NCBI GenBank assembly: GCA_934643865.1
Contig: CAKUCX010000014.1
Span: forward strand, 1-64,000
Length of the DNA: 64,000 nucleotides
Reading direction: 5' to 3'
Source of the DNA: an uncultured Kiritimatiellota bacterium
Lineage (GTDB): Bacteria > Verrucomicrobiota > Kiritimatiellia > RFP12 > UBA1067
Shown here: in pieces, positions 8,106-16,462 of the stretch
How positions within the stretch are numbered: the first letter of the stretch is position 1
How the letters are laid out: every line of letters begins with the position of its first letter
Program-made: the position numbers and the translations under genes
The notes under the pieces: model-generated
What the model saw: only the letters and a program-made list of their open reading frames with translations
What the model was told of the DNA's origin: nothing
Databases searched by the model: none

Positions 8106-10133
8106 TCACTCCGTTTCGCGCGTCAGCACGTTGCCGCGCACGACGACGCCCCGCGCCGCCTCGGCGGCCTCGACCTTGGGCAGCACGTTCACGCCCGGCG
8201 CACACCGATAGCGGTTGCCTTCGATGAACACGTCCTCGACGTGCCCGAGGCGGAAGCCGCCCGTGGCCGGGCGAACCGGACGCCGCCCGGTCAACACGAT
8301 GTCGTTGTCGCGGAAAATGACGTTGCGCCCGAGGTTTAGCTGCAGCAGGAGACCGGCGGAATCGACGAACGTGCAGTTCTCGATGAGGATGTCGGAGAAG
8401 AAGCCCCGGTCGAATCCCGCCGGCAGTTCCGTCGTGAAGAGACGCTTCGACCCCAGCGGGGCCGGGAAGGAGATGCGTACCAGGAATTCGGGCCAATCGC
8501 CCCCCTTCGCCCAGTCTGCGAGCGTCTGGGTGTGTTCGAAGCGGCAGTTGCGCACGACGACATCGTGCGCGCCGCGCCCCTCGCACCAGAGTTCCCGCGC
8601 GTGCGCCGACAGGAAATTCATGCCGCCGCCCGTCCGCAGAAAGGTACAGTCCTCAATCGTGACGTGGCGCGGCTGGACGATCTCTCGGAAATGCGTGTCG
8701 GAGACCGTGCAGCCTTTCATGACGACGTAGTCGCTGCGGTAGGTGTTGTCGAAGACGAGAAAGTGTTCCCCGTGCAGCGCGGGCAGCGGCGTGTCGAAGA
8801 CAAGGTCGTCGCCCTCGACGGCGCGCAGGACGGCCGTCCAGCCCGTCGGCCTGAAGTGCGCGTCGGCCAATTCGATCTCGCTGCCGGGAACGGCGCCGAA
8901 ATAGGCGTAGCCGCGTTTCTGCGTAATCCGCAGACGGCGCGCACCGTGCGGCACGCCGAGCGTGAAGCAGTCGTGCCAGTTGAAGCCGTCGTCGTTCTGG
9001 AAGGCGATGCGGCAGTCGATGAACTTCGTGTGCCCCTTTGAGCGGGCGATGTGGTGGCCGTCCGAGGTACAGGACGTGGGTCGTCCCTTCTTCGGCTCGA
9101 CGTTGACGCGGACAAGCTGCGTGTATTCCGACGCCCCGTCCACGACGACGCCCATGCCGAAGCAACTGAAGATGTCGATGTCCTCCAGCGTGACATGGCG
9201 GTTGGAGAAGAGGTTCACGCCGTTCTTCCCGTAGTAGGAGTGGAAGAGGCGGTAGCGCAGCCCCAGGGGGATCCCGTCCACCGTCTTGCGGTTGACGTCC
9301 GCACCGAAGTAGACGTCGTAGTTGGGCGAGTAGTACTGGCCCGGTTCCTTGATGCCGGGCCAGATGCGGATGCGCGTGGGCGAGAGCCACGCCATCTTCG
9401 TCCCGAAGTGCCCCTCGCAGAGGCCGAAGAGCAAACGGTTCGGGCGCTCACCCGTCAGGCGCGTCCGGTCGGCGTTGACGGGCGTCATCGTTTGGATCGG
9501 CATGGGACGGCCATGCCACGGATGCCCCTGCGGCCAACCCTCCAGCTCGACGTCGAACGACGCCGCGCCGGAAGCCGAAGGATCGGGATTCTTGCCCACG
9601 ACAACGCCGACGTCGCAGAGCGGATCCGTTTCCCAGTCCCAGTCCATCTTCACGTTCGCGACGAGCGTCCGCACGCAGTTGGAAACGAGAAGGTTGGCGT
9701 CGTCGGGCACGCGGTCCGAGTTGGAGAGGTGGTGGCGGGCGGGCCGCCGGAAGACGAGTTCGGCGCCGCGCCCGTCCAACGTGAAATCGGCGAGATCCGC
9801 CACCACAATGCCACGCGCGGCGTCAAAGCACGCATACGTGCCGGGGGCCAGTTCAAGACGGCTCGCCTTCACGGCGCGGCAATGCGCGAGGGCGCGGTTG
9901 AGCGCCGCGCCGTTGTGGCGGTTCGTCGTCGAGAAACCGAAGGCGGCGGCCTTCACGCACGGTCCGCCATGGGGACGGGGACGTTCGATCTCGAACGTCC
10001 CGGCGCCCTGGGGGATGCGGACAGGGCGCGCGTCGCCGCCCTGGCTGTCCGTAACGGGACGATCGGCCGCCCCACCCGCCGAAAGCGCACAGAGCGAGAG
10101 CGCCCAGACCATCCCGCACGCAACGCGCATCAT
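8106..10133 (-). CDS. Secreted right-handed beta-helix (pectate-lyase-like) protein
   Basis: A 675-residue exported protein. After a signal peptide (MMRVACGMVWALSLCALSAGGA), residues from about 56 to the end form a parallel beta-helix of the pectate-lyase superfamily, with recurring short strands such as LLVSNCVRTLVANV, HVTLEDIDIFSCFGMG, HVTIEDCTFLRTGGG and DILIENCTFVDSAG. This fold is typical of polysaccharide lyases and GH28-type hydrolases, but no catalytic set can be assigned with confidence. The whole domain is duplicated as the C-terminal half of the 1426-residue protein at 34404-38684 (shared VKASRLELAPGTY, MDWDWE, EGHFG). The start codon overlaps the dapB stop as ATGA, so translation is coupled to a lysine-biosynthesis gene. 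A uronate- or rhamnose-rich glycan is a reasonable but unproven substrate. Confidence 0.8.
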   Translation of the reverse strand: MMRVACGMVWALSLCALSAGGAADRPVTDSQGGDARPVRIPQGAGTFEIERPRPHGGPCVKAAAFGFSTTNRHNGAALNRALAHCRAVKASRLELAPGTYACFDAARGIVVADLADFTLDGRGAELVFRRPARHHLSNSDRVPDDANLLVSNCVRTLVANVKMDWDWETDPLCDVGVVVGKNPDPSASGAASFDVELEGWPQGHPWHGRPMPIQTMTPVNADRTRLTGERPNRLLFGLCEGHFGTKMAWLSPTRIRIWPGIKEPGQYYSPNYDVYFGADVNRKTVDGIPLGLRYRLFHSYYGKNGVNLFSNRHVTLEDIDIFSCFGMGVVVDGASEYTQLVRVNVEPKKGRPTSCTSDGHHIARSKGHTKFIDCRIAFQNDDGFNWHDCFTLGVPHGARRLRITQKRGYAYFGAVPGSEIELADAHFRPTGWTAVLRAVEGDDLVFDTPLPALHGEHFLVFDNTYRSDYVVMKGCTVSDTHFREIVQPRHVTIEDCTFLRTGGGMNFLSAHARELWCEGRGAHDVVVRNCRFEHTQTLADWAKGGDWPEFLVRISFPAPLGSKRLFTTELPAGFDRGFFSDILIENCTFVDSAGLLLQLNLGRNVIFRDNDIVLTGRRPVRPATGGFRLGHVEDVFIEGNRYRCAPGVNVLPKVEAAEAARGVVVRGNVLTRETE

Positions 10134-10867
10134 CGGGCGAAGCCCAGCACGTCGCGCATGTCGTACTTGCCGGGCTTCCGTCCGACCGCCCAGAGGGCGG
10201 CGCGCAACGCACCCGCCGCAAACGCCTCGCGGCTCTGCGCGCGGTGCGTGATCTCGACGCGCTCCACGTCGCCCGCGAACATGACGGTGTGGTCGCCCAC
10301 GACGGAGCCGCCGCGCAGCGCGTGGAGGGCGATCTCGCCCGCCGGGCGTTCGCCGACGAGGCCCTTCCGCCCGTAGCACGCCACGTCGTCCAGCTTCACG
10401 CCGCGCCCCTCGGCAGCGGCGTGCGCGAGCATGAGGGCCGTCCCCGAGGGGGCGTCCTTCTTGTGGCGGTGGTGCATCTCGACGACTTCGACGTCGTACT
10501 GCGGACCCAGCACCGCGGCGGCCTGGCGCACGAGCGCGAGGAGCAGGTTGACGCCGAGCGAGTAGTTGGCGGCCTGGACGACCGGAATCTTCGCCGTGCA
10601 GGCATCCACGCGGGCCTGCTCGTCGGGCGTGAGCCCCGTCGTGCCGATGACGTAGGCGAGGCCCTGGGCGGCAGCCTTCTCGACATTCGGCGCCACGGCG
10701 GCGTGGAACGAGAAGTCCACCACGGCCTCGGTTTCCTCCGGCCACGTCGTGTCGTAGCCATCCGCGACGTCGATCTGCGCGACGACCGAGAGGGCCGGGT
10801 CGGCTCCGGCCAGTTTCACGAGCATCTGCCCCATGCGCCCTGCGGCGCCCAGAATCGCGACCTTCAT
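10130..10867 (-). CDS. dapB: 4-hydroxy-tetrahydrodipicolinate reductase
   Basis: This enzyme catalyses the NAD(P)H-dependent step after DapA in the lysine/diaminopimelate pathway, which feeds cell-wall synthesis; it is cytoplasmic. The 245 residues show the Rossmann motif GAAGRMGQ at residues 7-14. They also show the family signature around VEMHHRHKKDAPSGTA, which carries the catalytic His pair and the substrate-binding Lys. Its length is near the usual 240-270. It lies 30 bases downstream of dapA on the same strand, and its stop overlaps the beta-helix gene start, so the three probably form one transcript. Confidence 0.96.
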   Translation of the reverse strand: MKVAILGAAGRMGQMLVKLAGADPALSVVAQIDVADGYDTTWPEETEAVVDFSFHAAVAPNVEKAAAQGLAYVIGTTGLTPDEQARVDACTAKIPVVQAANYSLGVNLLLALVRQAAAVLGPQYDVEVVEMHHRHKKDAPSGTALMLAHAAAEGRGVKLDDVACYGRKGLVGERPAGEIALHALRGGSVVGDHTVMFAGDVERVEITHRAQSREAFAAGALRAALWAVGRKPGKYDMRDVLGFAR

Positions 10868-10897
10868 GCGTGTTGTCCCTTCGTCCCGGCGGTTACG

Positions 10898-11776
10898 TTA
10901 CACAAGCCCCAGCGCGGCAAGCGTCGCGCGCATCTGCCCGCGCTTCTCGGGCGTCGTCTCGCAGAGCGGAAGACGGAAGCCGGGGCCGATCTTCTTCATC
11001 ATCACAAGCGCCTCCTTGACCATGATCGGGTTCGTGTCGATGAAGAGGTCGTGGAAAAGAGGATAGTACTTCAGGTGCAGCGCACGCGCCGCCGCCATGT
11101 CCCCGGCGAGGGCCGTGCGCACGAAGTCGCCCATCTCCTTCGGGATGACGTTCGAGGCGACGGAGATGACGCCGGAGGCGCCGACGCTGACCATCGGCAG
11201 CACAAGGGAGTCGTCGCCAGAGAGGACCGTGAAGTCCGGGCAGCGCGCCTTGATCGCGCTCACGCGCTCGACGCTGCCGGCGGCCTCCTTGATCGCGACG
11301 ACGTTCGGGTGGCGCGCAAGGCGCTCCACGACGTCGAGCGGGATCTCGCGCCCGCTGCGGCCCGGCACGTTGTAGAGGACAATCGGGAGACCCAGGTCGG
11401 CGACCGTCGCGAAGTGGCGGTAGATGCCCTCGGCGTTCGGCTTGTTGTAGTAGGGCGTGACCTGCAGCGAGGCGTCCGCCCCTCCGGCGGCGATGGCCGC
11501 GCGCGTGAGGGAGACGGCCTCCGCCGTGGAGTTGGCGCCCGTCCCGGCGACGATCTTCACGCGGCCCGCCGCGAATGCGATCGTCTTCTCGATGACCTTG
11601 TGGTGCTCCTCGTGCGAGAGGGTGGGCGACTCGCCGCTTGTTCCGACGGCGCAGATGCCCTCCACGCCGTTTTCGCACTGCCAGTCCACAAACGCCCTCA
11701 ACGCGCCGTCGTCGACGTTGTCGTTCGCGTCAAACGGCGTCACCATCGCCGTGATCGTACCTTCAAGCTTCAGCAT
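10898..11776 (-). CDS. dapA: 4-hydroxy-tetrahydrodipicolinate synthase
   Basis: Condenses pyruvate with aspartate semialdehyde in the first committed step of lysine/diaminopimelate synthesis. The 292 residues show the family motifs GTSGESPTL (substrate loop), YNVPGRSG (catalytic tyrosine) and VVAIKEAAGS (Schiff-base lysine). The start chosen is the ATG of MLKLEGTITAMVTP, preceded by a good ribosome-binding site, AAAGGAG. A longer frame of 12 residues upstream crosses the promoter and is not used. The promoter element TTGTGGTATACTGC lies about 30 bases upstream. First gene of dapA-dapB-beta-helix. Confidence 0.97.
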   Translation of the reverse strand: MLKLEGTITAMVTPFDANDNVDDGALRAFVDWQCENGVEGICAVGTSGESPTLSHEEHHKVIEKTIAFAAGRVKIVAGTGANSTAEAVSLTRAAIAAGGADASLQVTPYYNKPNAEGIYRHFATVADLGLPIVLYNVPGRSGREIPLDVVERLARHPNVVAIKEAAGSVERVSAIKARCPDFTVLSGDDSLVLPMVSVGASGVISVASNVIPKEMGDFVRTALAGDMAAARALHLKYYPLFHDLFIDTNPIMVKEALVMMKKIGPGFRLPLCETTPEKRGQMRATLAALGLV

Positions 11777-11800
11777 GTCCTGTCTCCTTTGGGTCTGCGG

Positions 11801-11814
11801 GCAGTATACCACAA
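11801..11814 (-). promoter_or_regulatory. Extended -10 promoter of dapA
   Basis: TTGTGGTATACTGC on the minus strand, with TATACT at 11808-11803. It is identical over 14 bases to the promoter at 5074-5087, but here it is followed by a leader of about 20 bases carrying a ribosome-binding site. Confidence 0.6.
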
Positions 11815-11854
11815 AGTAGGGCGTTTCCTCGCCCGGCGCACAAATTCGCGCGCC

Positions 11855-14800
11855 TCAGAACAGCACTTCGAGGTCGCAGACGCCGGAGAGGTCTTCACCC
11901 ACGGCGTCCACGTAGGCGGAGTCGCCGATGCGCGAGACCGTGAACGCCCGCGCTTCGCCGTTCACGCGGAGGGCGCGCGCCGTCTTCCCCTGCGGCAGGA
12001 GGAGGTGCGCCGCCACGCGCCGCGCGGGCGAGCGGAGGAGGTAGCGCAGGCCGTTCGCGCGCAGGACGTACTGGCAGTCCACGACCGCGCCCGACACCTC
12101 GTAGCCCGTGAAGTAGCGCACCTGCGTGTAGTCCGTGACGGGCCAGCGCGGCGAGAAGCGGATCGCGTCGTACGTGACGCCCGCGTCCACGATGCCCGCA
12201 AGGCCCTCGTCCACGGCCGAGAGGAGGCTCGCCGCGCCCCACGCGCTCGGGCCGCGCCCCTGCGGCTTCCGGTCCTGCGCGCCGTAGAGGAAATAGACGC
12301 CGCCGTCGCGCGCGGCCATCTCCTTCACGCGCACGAGAATGTCCCAGCCGTAGGCTTCGTAGCCGTTCTCGAACGCCGCCTTGGCGAGCTCGCCCGCCGT
12401 GAACGGGCACACGGCGCCGTTCACGTACTCGCCCTTCGGGTGGCGGCCGAAGGCGGGCGTGTAGGGCGGATCGACCGTGAACCACTCGGCGAAGCAGTCC
12501 GTCGTCCGGCGGCGCGCGCGGTATTCCTCGATGGTCTTGCGGCAGTCGGCGACCGGCATGAGGCCGCGGTTCATGTCGTAGGCGGCGGAGAGCGAAAGGC
12601 GTTCGCGCTCGTGCGCGTCGACGGGCGGCACGTTGAGCGGCAGCTGGTGGAAGAAGAAGCGGCCGTTCCAGAGGTGCTTGTACATCGCCGCCTTGAGGGC
12701 GTCCGCCCGCGCGCGCCAGGCGGCCGCCTTCGCCGTGCGCCCGAGGCGGCCGTTCAACCACGCGAGCTGCGCCATCGCCTGGTAGACGCCGGAGTTGTCG
12801 CCGTGCATGATCGCCTGGGGCGTCGCGGCCGTGAGGACGCGGTTCGTGGAAGAGGCGGGGTCGAAGGTGAAGTCCCACGTGTCGATCGTGTAGCCGCGCT
12901 TCACGAGGCCGTGCGCGGCGTCCCAGCGCTTCGGGTCGGAGGTCATGTAGTCGATCGCCTTTTCGAGGCGCGGGAGGGCGCGCGCGAGCCAGGCGTCGTC
13001 GCCCGTCGCCTTGTAGCGGTAGGTGGCGCCCTCCACGACGAGGTACTCCACGTCCGCCTCGATCTCCAGGCGGACGAGGGCCATGTAGTCGGGCGGGTAG
13101 AACCGCACGCAGTCGGACGGCACGAAGCTCCAGTGGCGGTCGTCGAGCTGCTTGACGAGCTCGTAGAACTGCCCGTCCGCGCGCTGCGTGTCGAGGATGA
13201 AGTCGAGGAAGCTCGTGAGGTCGTACCCCCAGTGCCGCTGGGCCTTCATGATGTGGACGTGGTCGCGGATCCAGTTGAGGTTGCACGCGAGCTTGCGCCC
13301 GTCCACGAAGACGAGCTGCCGCCCCGCGTCGATCGTGCCGCGCAGCGTCTTCATGAAGTCCCCGAGCGCCGTGTCGCGCGTCGTCACGACGCCGGGGATC
13401 GCGAGCTCCACGTTGTTGTAGGACCCGCACCGGGGACGCGCCCCCAGCGTGGAGCGCTGGCGCGGCAGCTGTTCGGGGAATGTCACCAGCCGCCCTTCGT
13501 TGAGCCCGTTCCCCGGCCAGAGCGGCGGCGGCGGCGGCGCGCGCGCGAGCGGCGCGAGCGCGGGCGCACCGCGCGGCGCGGCGAACGCGCGCAGGTCGTA
13601 GGGCGCGAGCGTGGCAAGGCCGCCTTGCACGGCCGCGCCGGAGACGAGGTCGTGCGTGCCGGGCGGCACGCGCAGGTCGAGCGTGGCCGCCTCGCCGCCC
13701 GTGTTCGCCACGTAGAAGTAGGAGCGTCCGTCGAAGTCCGCCTGCCGCGCCACGACGTTCCCCTCGCGCGCCGTCTCCGCCATCCGCACGGCGGGCAGCG
13801 CGCGGAACGCGGCGGCGAACCGCCGCAGGTCGTCCTCCATCCCGTAGGTGCCGACGAGGTAGCCGCCCTTCGAGACGCCCAGCACGTCGTCGAAGCGCAG
13901 CGGCAGCACGGACTCGCGCAGGGCGTGGCGTCCGGACGGGTTGAGCGTCGTCACGCGCCAGCCCATCTCCGCGAAGCCGTCGCCGTTGAGCGGATTCCCC
14001 TTGGCGCGCCCGACGGGGTTCTCCCAGTAGAGGTCGAACTGGTTGAGCCACGGGAAGCGCGCCCCCCGGGTGAGCGCGAAGAAGCCGGGGCGCGTCTGGA
14101 GGACGCGGTTGAATTGGTAGGCCGCGTCGCTCGGGAAGAGGGACCGCTCGCGCTTGCGGCAGAAGGCGGGGAACTGCGACTGGCAGAGGACGAGGTTCGG
14201 GATCGCGGCGAGGGCGGCGCGGTCGAGCCCGCCTTCGCGCGCCTGGCGCGTCATGAAGCCGTCCTCCATGAAGTCGGGCTGCTTCATGTCGGGCTGCACG
14301 TAGCAGTTCAGCCAGAGCTTGAGGTCGCCGCGGCGCGCGCGCAGCTTCGCCGCGAGGCGCGCGTAGAACGCCGTCACCCGGTCGCAGCGCCACTGCACCC
14401 ACGGTTCATAGGCGTGGGCGCGGATCCACTTCGCCACGGCGCGCCCGCGCAGGGGGTCCGTCTTGTCGAGCGGCACCTTCACGCCCGTCTCGCGCGCGAA
14501 CGCCTCCACCGTGTAGTCGTTGTAGCCGCTGCGGATGTCGCCGAACCAGCAGAGCGAGAGCATGGTGAGGTGCAGGCACACGCCCTTGAAGCTCGGGTGG
14601 GGCGCGCCCTGCTCCACGAGCGCGTCGACGAGCCCCTCCAGGTAGGCCCGCGTCTCGGGATGGTGGAAGTTGAAGTTGGGCGGCGAATTGTGGAAGCCGT
14701 AGGTGTTGGGGAGGCCCGTGTCGAGGATCGCGACGGGCGTCGCGTGGAGCGCGCCGTTCGTGACGGCCTCGGCGGTGACGACGCCGGGGGGCAGGGGCAT

Positions 14801-16462
14801 CGTGTTCGGGTTCACGTTCGGCACGAGGGAGAGGCCGGCCTTGTCGAACTTCACGTACCAGGCGGAGAGGAAGTCCGGCGCGTGCGCGCGGGGGTTGTAG
14901 CCCGTAGCGCCGATGAGGCCGTGGTACCACGCGCCGGGGTAGGAGAGGAGGTCCTGCCCGCAGTACTTCATGTAGGCGACCGTACGGTCGATCAGGTCCG
15001 AGATCTGGTGCGCGCCGTGCCCGCCTGTCGCGAAGTCGCAGCCGATCGAGGGATCCTCCCACCAGCTGCCGAAGGAGCGGCGCCAGCCGTCCGCCGGCTT
15101 CGGGGCGTTCACCTCCAGCGCGGGGAGGCGCGCGTTCTTCACCTCGTAGACGCGCAGCGCGCTCAGGGCGGCGGGCACGTCCGCGCGCGCCGTCAGCGCG
15201 ACCGCCGCGAGCGCGCCCCGGCCGGGCGTCGTCCAATAGAGGCAGCGGTGCGTCAGGGTCCTGCCCGTGTTCGGGTATTCGTCCCCGGTGAAGTAACCCA
15301 CCTGGAGGGCGTAGTCGTCCGAATGCGGCTCGCGGAACTGCACGATCAGGTCGCACGTGCGCGTCGCGTCGTCCGGGTAGTCGAACTCCAGGCAATAGAG
15401 CTTGACGGCGGGATCGACGTCGAAGAAGAACGCGAAGCGGTCGTCGCGCCGCGCGCCGGCCTCGACGTAGGGGACGCCGCCCAGCGCGCCGAAGCGGAGC
15501 GCCCCCACCGAGCGGAAGCGCTTCTCGGCCTGCCACTTCGCCACCGACGCGGCGTCGAAGCGGTATTCGGCCCGGAGCGCGAGGTCGAGCCGGTCGCCGC
15601 CCACGTAGGGGTTCGGGCCGTCCCCGGCGAAAAGCTTCGCGTAGTCCGGCTTGTCCGGCGACGGCGCCGCCCGGTCGGCGTGGGCCGCGAAGAGGGCCCG
15701 GACCCCGGCGTCGTCAAGCGCGCCGTCGTAGACGCGGACGTCGTCAATGAGCCCGTCCACCTGCTGCCGGTCGCCAAGGCAGCCCACGAAGAAGCGCGTG
15801 AAGTCCTTCCGGTCGAAGAGGAACGGGATGCGGCCGCGCGCGGGATCCTTCCGCCGCTCCGCCGCGAGGCGCAGCGCCGCCGCCACCTCGCTGTGGCCGT
15901 CGGCGCGGGCGGGGCCGCAGGGGACGCCGTTGCGGTAGAGGCGCGCGTGCTTCGCCGCCTCGTCCCACGTAAACGCGAGATGCTCCCACCGGCCGTCCGG
16001 CGAGGGAACGCCGTCGCGGACGAGGTGCGTGTGGCCGAAGTCCGTCAGGTCCGCCCGCAGCCGATCCCCCCACCACCAGAGCGACAGCGCGCCCGAACCG
16101 AACCGCCCGCACGGCTCGGGGAAGGAGAAGAGCCTGCGCCACGCCTCCTTCGCCCCCGGCGCGGCGGGCGGTCCATCGCGCCGCGCCCAGAGCGAAACGG
16201 TGCCCTTCTCAGGCCGCACGTTGCCCTTGAGCGCGTACTGGAGGACGCTCTTCGCCGCCGCCGTGAGCCGCACGGCCTGGCCGTCCACGCCCGGTTCGAA
16301 CGAAAGCCCCCGCGCGACCTGCGGCGCGGCCGCCCCCTTCGCCACGGCGGCGACCGCCGTGCCGTCGAACGGCGCGTGGAAGATGAGCGCCGGCGCGCCG
16401 TGTGCCGCAACCATCATGAGCGCCGCCGCGCCCGCCAGGCTAAAACAGAATCTCGATGTCAT
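11855..16462 (-). CDS. Giant secreted three-domain glycosidase-like protein (LamG + TIM barrel + alpha/alpha)
   Basis: A 1535-residue exported protein. Domain order: signal peptide (MTSRFCFSLAGAAALMMVAA); a LamG/concanavalin-like domain to about residue 260 (LIFHAPFDG at its start, IDDVRVYDGALDDAGVRALF at its end); a beta-sandwich; a TIM-barrel-like hydrolase region at about 430-800 (SFGSWWEDPS, GVCLHLTMLSLCWFGDI); and from about residue 985 an all-helical (alpha/alpha)-type catalytic domain. This last domain is a full-length relative of the separate 577-residue protein encoded immediately upstream (shared NWIRDHVH, HGDNSGVYQAMAQLAWLNGR, SAWGAAS). It resembles helical-barrel glycosidases such as GH63/GH78, but I cannot assign the family. 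The start lies inside the end of the upstream gene (23-bp overlap), indicating an operon. The likely role is degradation of complex glycans outside the cytoplasm. Confidence 0.75.
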   Translation of the reverse strand: MTSRFCFSLAGAAALMMVAAHGAPALIFHAPFDGTAVAAVAKGAAAPQVARGLSFEPGVDGQAVRLTAAAKSVLQYALKGNVRPEKGTVSLWARRDGPPAAPGAKEAWRRLFSFPEPCGRFGSGALSLWWWGDRLRADLTDFGHTHLVRDGVPSPDGRWEHLAFTWDEAAKHARLYRNGVPCGPARADGHSEVAAALRLAAERRKDPARGRIPFLFDRKDFTRFFVGCLGDRQQVDGLIDDVRVYDGALDDAGVRALFAAHADRAAPSPDKPDYAKLFAGDGPNPYVGGDRLDLALRAEYRFDAASVAKWQAEKRFRSVGALRFGALGGVPYVEAGARRDDRFAFFFDVDPAVKLYCLEFDYPDDATRTCDLIVQFREPHSDDYALQVGYFTGDEYPNTGRTLTHRCLYWTTPGRGALAAVALTARADVPAALSALRVYEVKNARLPALEVNAPKPADGWRRSFGSWWEDPSIGCDFATGGHGAHQISDLIDRTVAYMKYCGQDLLSYPGAWYHGLIGATGYNPRAHAPDFLSAWYVKFDKAGLSLVPNVNPNTMPLPPGVVTAEAVTNGALHATPVAILDTGLPNTYGFHNSPPNFNFHHPETRAYLEGLVDALVEQGAPHPSFKGVCLHLTMLSLCWFGDIRSGYNDYTVEAFARETGVKVPLDKTDPLRGRAVAKWIRAHAYEPWVQWRCDRVTAFYARLAAKLRARRGDLKLWLNCYVQPDMKQPDFMEDGFMTRQAREGGLDRAALAAIPNLVLCQSQFPAFCRKRERSLFPSDAAYQFNRVLQTRPGFFALTRGARFPWLNQFDLYWENPVGRAKGNPLNGDGFAEMGWRVTTLNPSGRHALRESVLPLRFDDVLGVSKGGYLVGTYGMEDDLRRFAAAFRALPAVRMAETAREGNVVARQADFDGRSYFYVANTGGEAATLDLRVPPGTHDLVSGAAVQGGLATLAPYDLRAFAAPRGAPALAPLARAPPPPPLWPGNGLNEGRLVTFPEQLPRQRSTLGARPRCGSYNNVELAIPGVVTTRDTALGDFMKTLRGTIDAGRQLVFVDGRKLACNLNWIRDHVHIMKAQRHWGYDLTSFLDFILDTQRADGQFYELVKQLDDRHWSFVPSDCVRFYPPDYMALVRLEIEADVEYLVVEGATYRYKATGDDAWLARALPRLEKAIDYMTSDPKRWDAAHGLVKRGYTIDTWDFTFDPASSTNRVLTAATPQAIMHGDNSGVYQAMAQLAWLNGRLGRTAKAAAWRARADALKAAMYKHLWNGRFFFHQLPLNVPPVDAHERERLSLSAAYDMNRGLMPVADCRKTIEEYRARRRTTDCFAEWFTVDPPYTPAFGRHPKGEYVNGAVCPFTAGELAKAAFENGYEAYGWDILVRVKEMAARDGGVYFLYGAQDRKPQGRGPSAWGAASLLSAVDEGLAGIVDAGVTYDAIRFSPRWPVTDYTQVRYFTGYEVSGAVVDCQYVLRANGLRYLLRSPARRVAAHLLLPQGKTARALRVNGEARAFTVSRIGDSAYVDAVGEDLSGVCDLEVLF
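12308..13010. repeat. Segment nearly identical to 16896-17598 (paralogous genes)
   Basis: Direct repeat inside two adjacent paralogous genes. The core 12525-12832 matches 17113-17420 without gaps, with about 5 mismatches in 308 bases. Similarity falls off on both sides to a diverged level. This is the signature of recent gene conversion or a recent tandem duplication. Confidence 0.85.

Noticed and set aside
7144..8227. Open frames of about 350 codons across the hairpin repeat array
   Set aside because: The unit lengths (126, 99) are multiples of three, so any frame repeats. There is no ribosome-binding site, signal or domain, and the frames are open on both strands.
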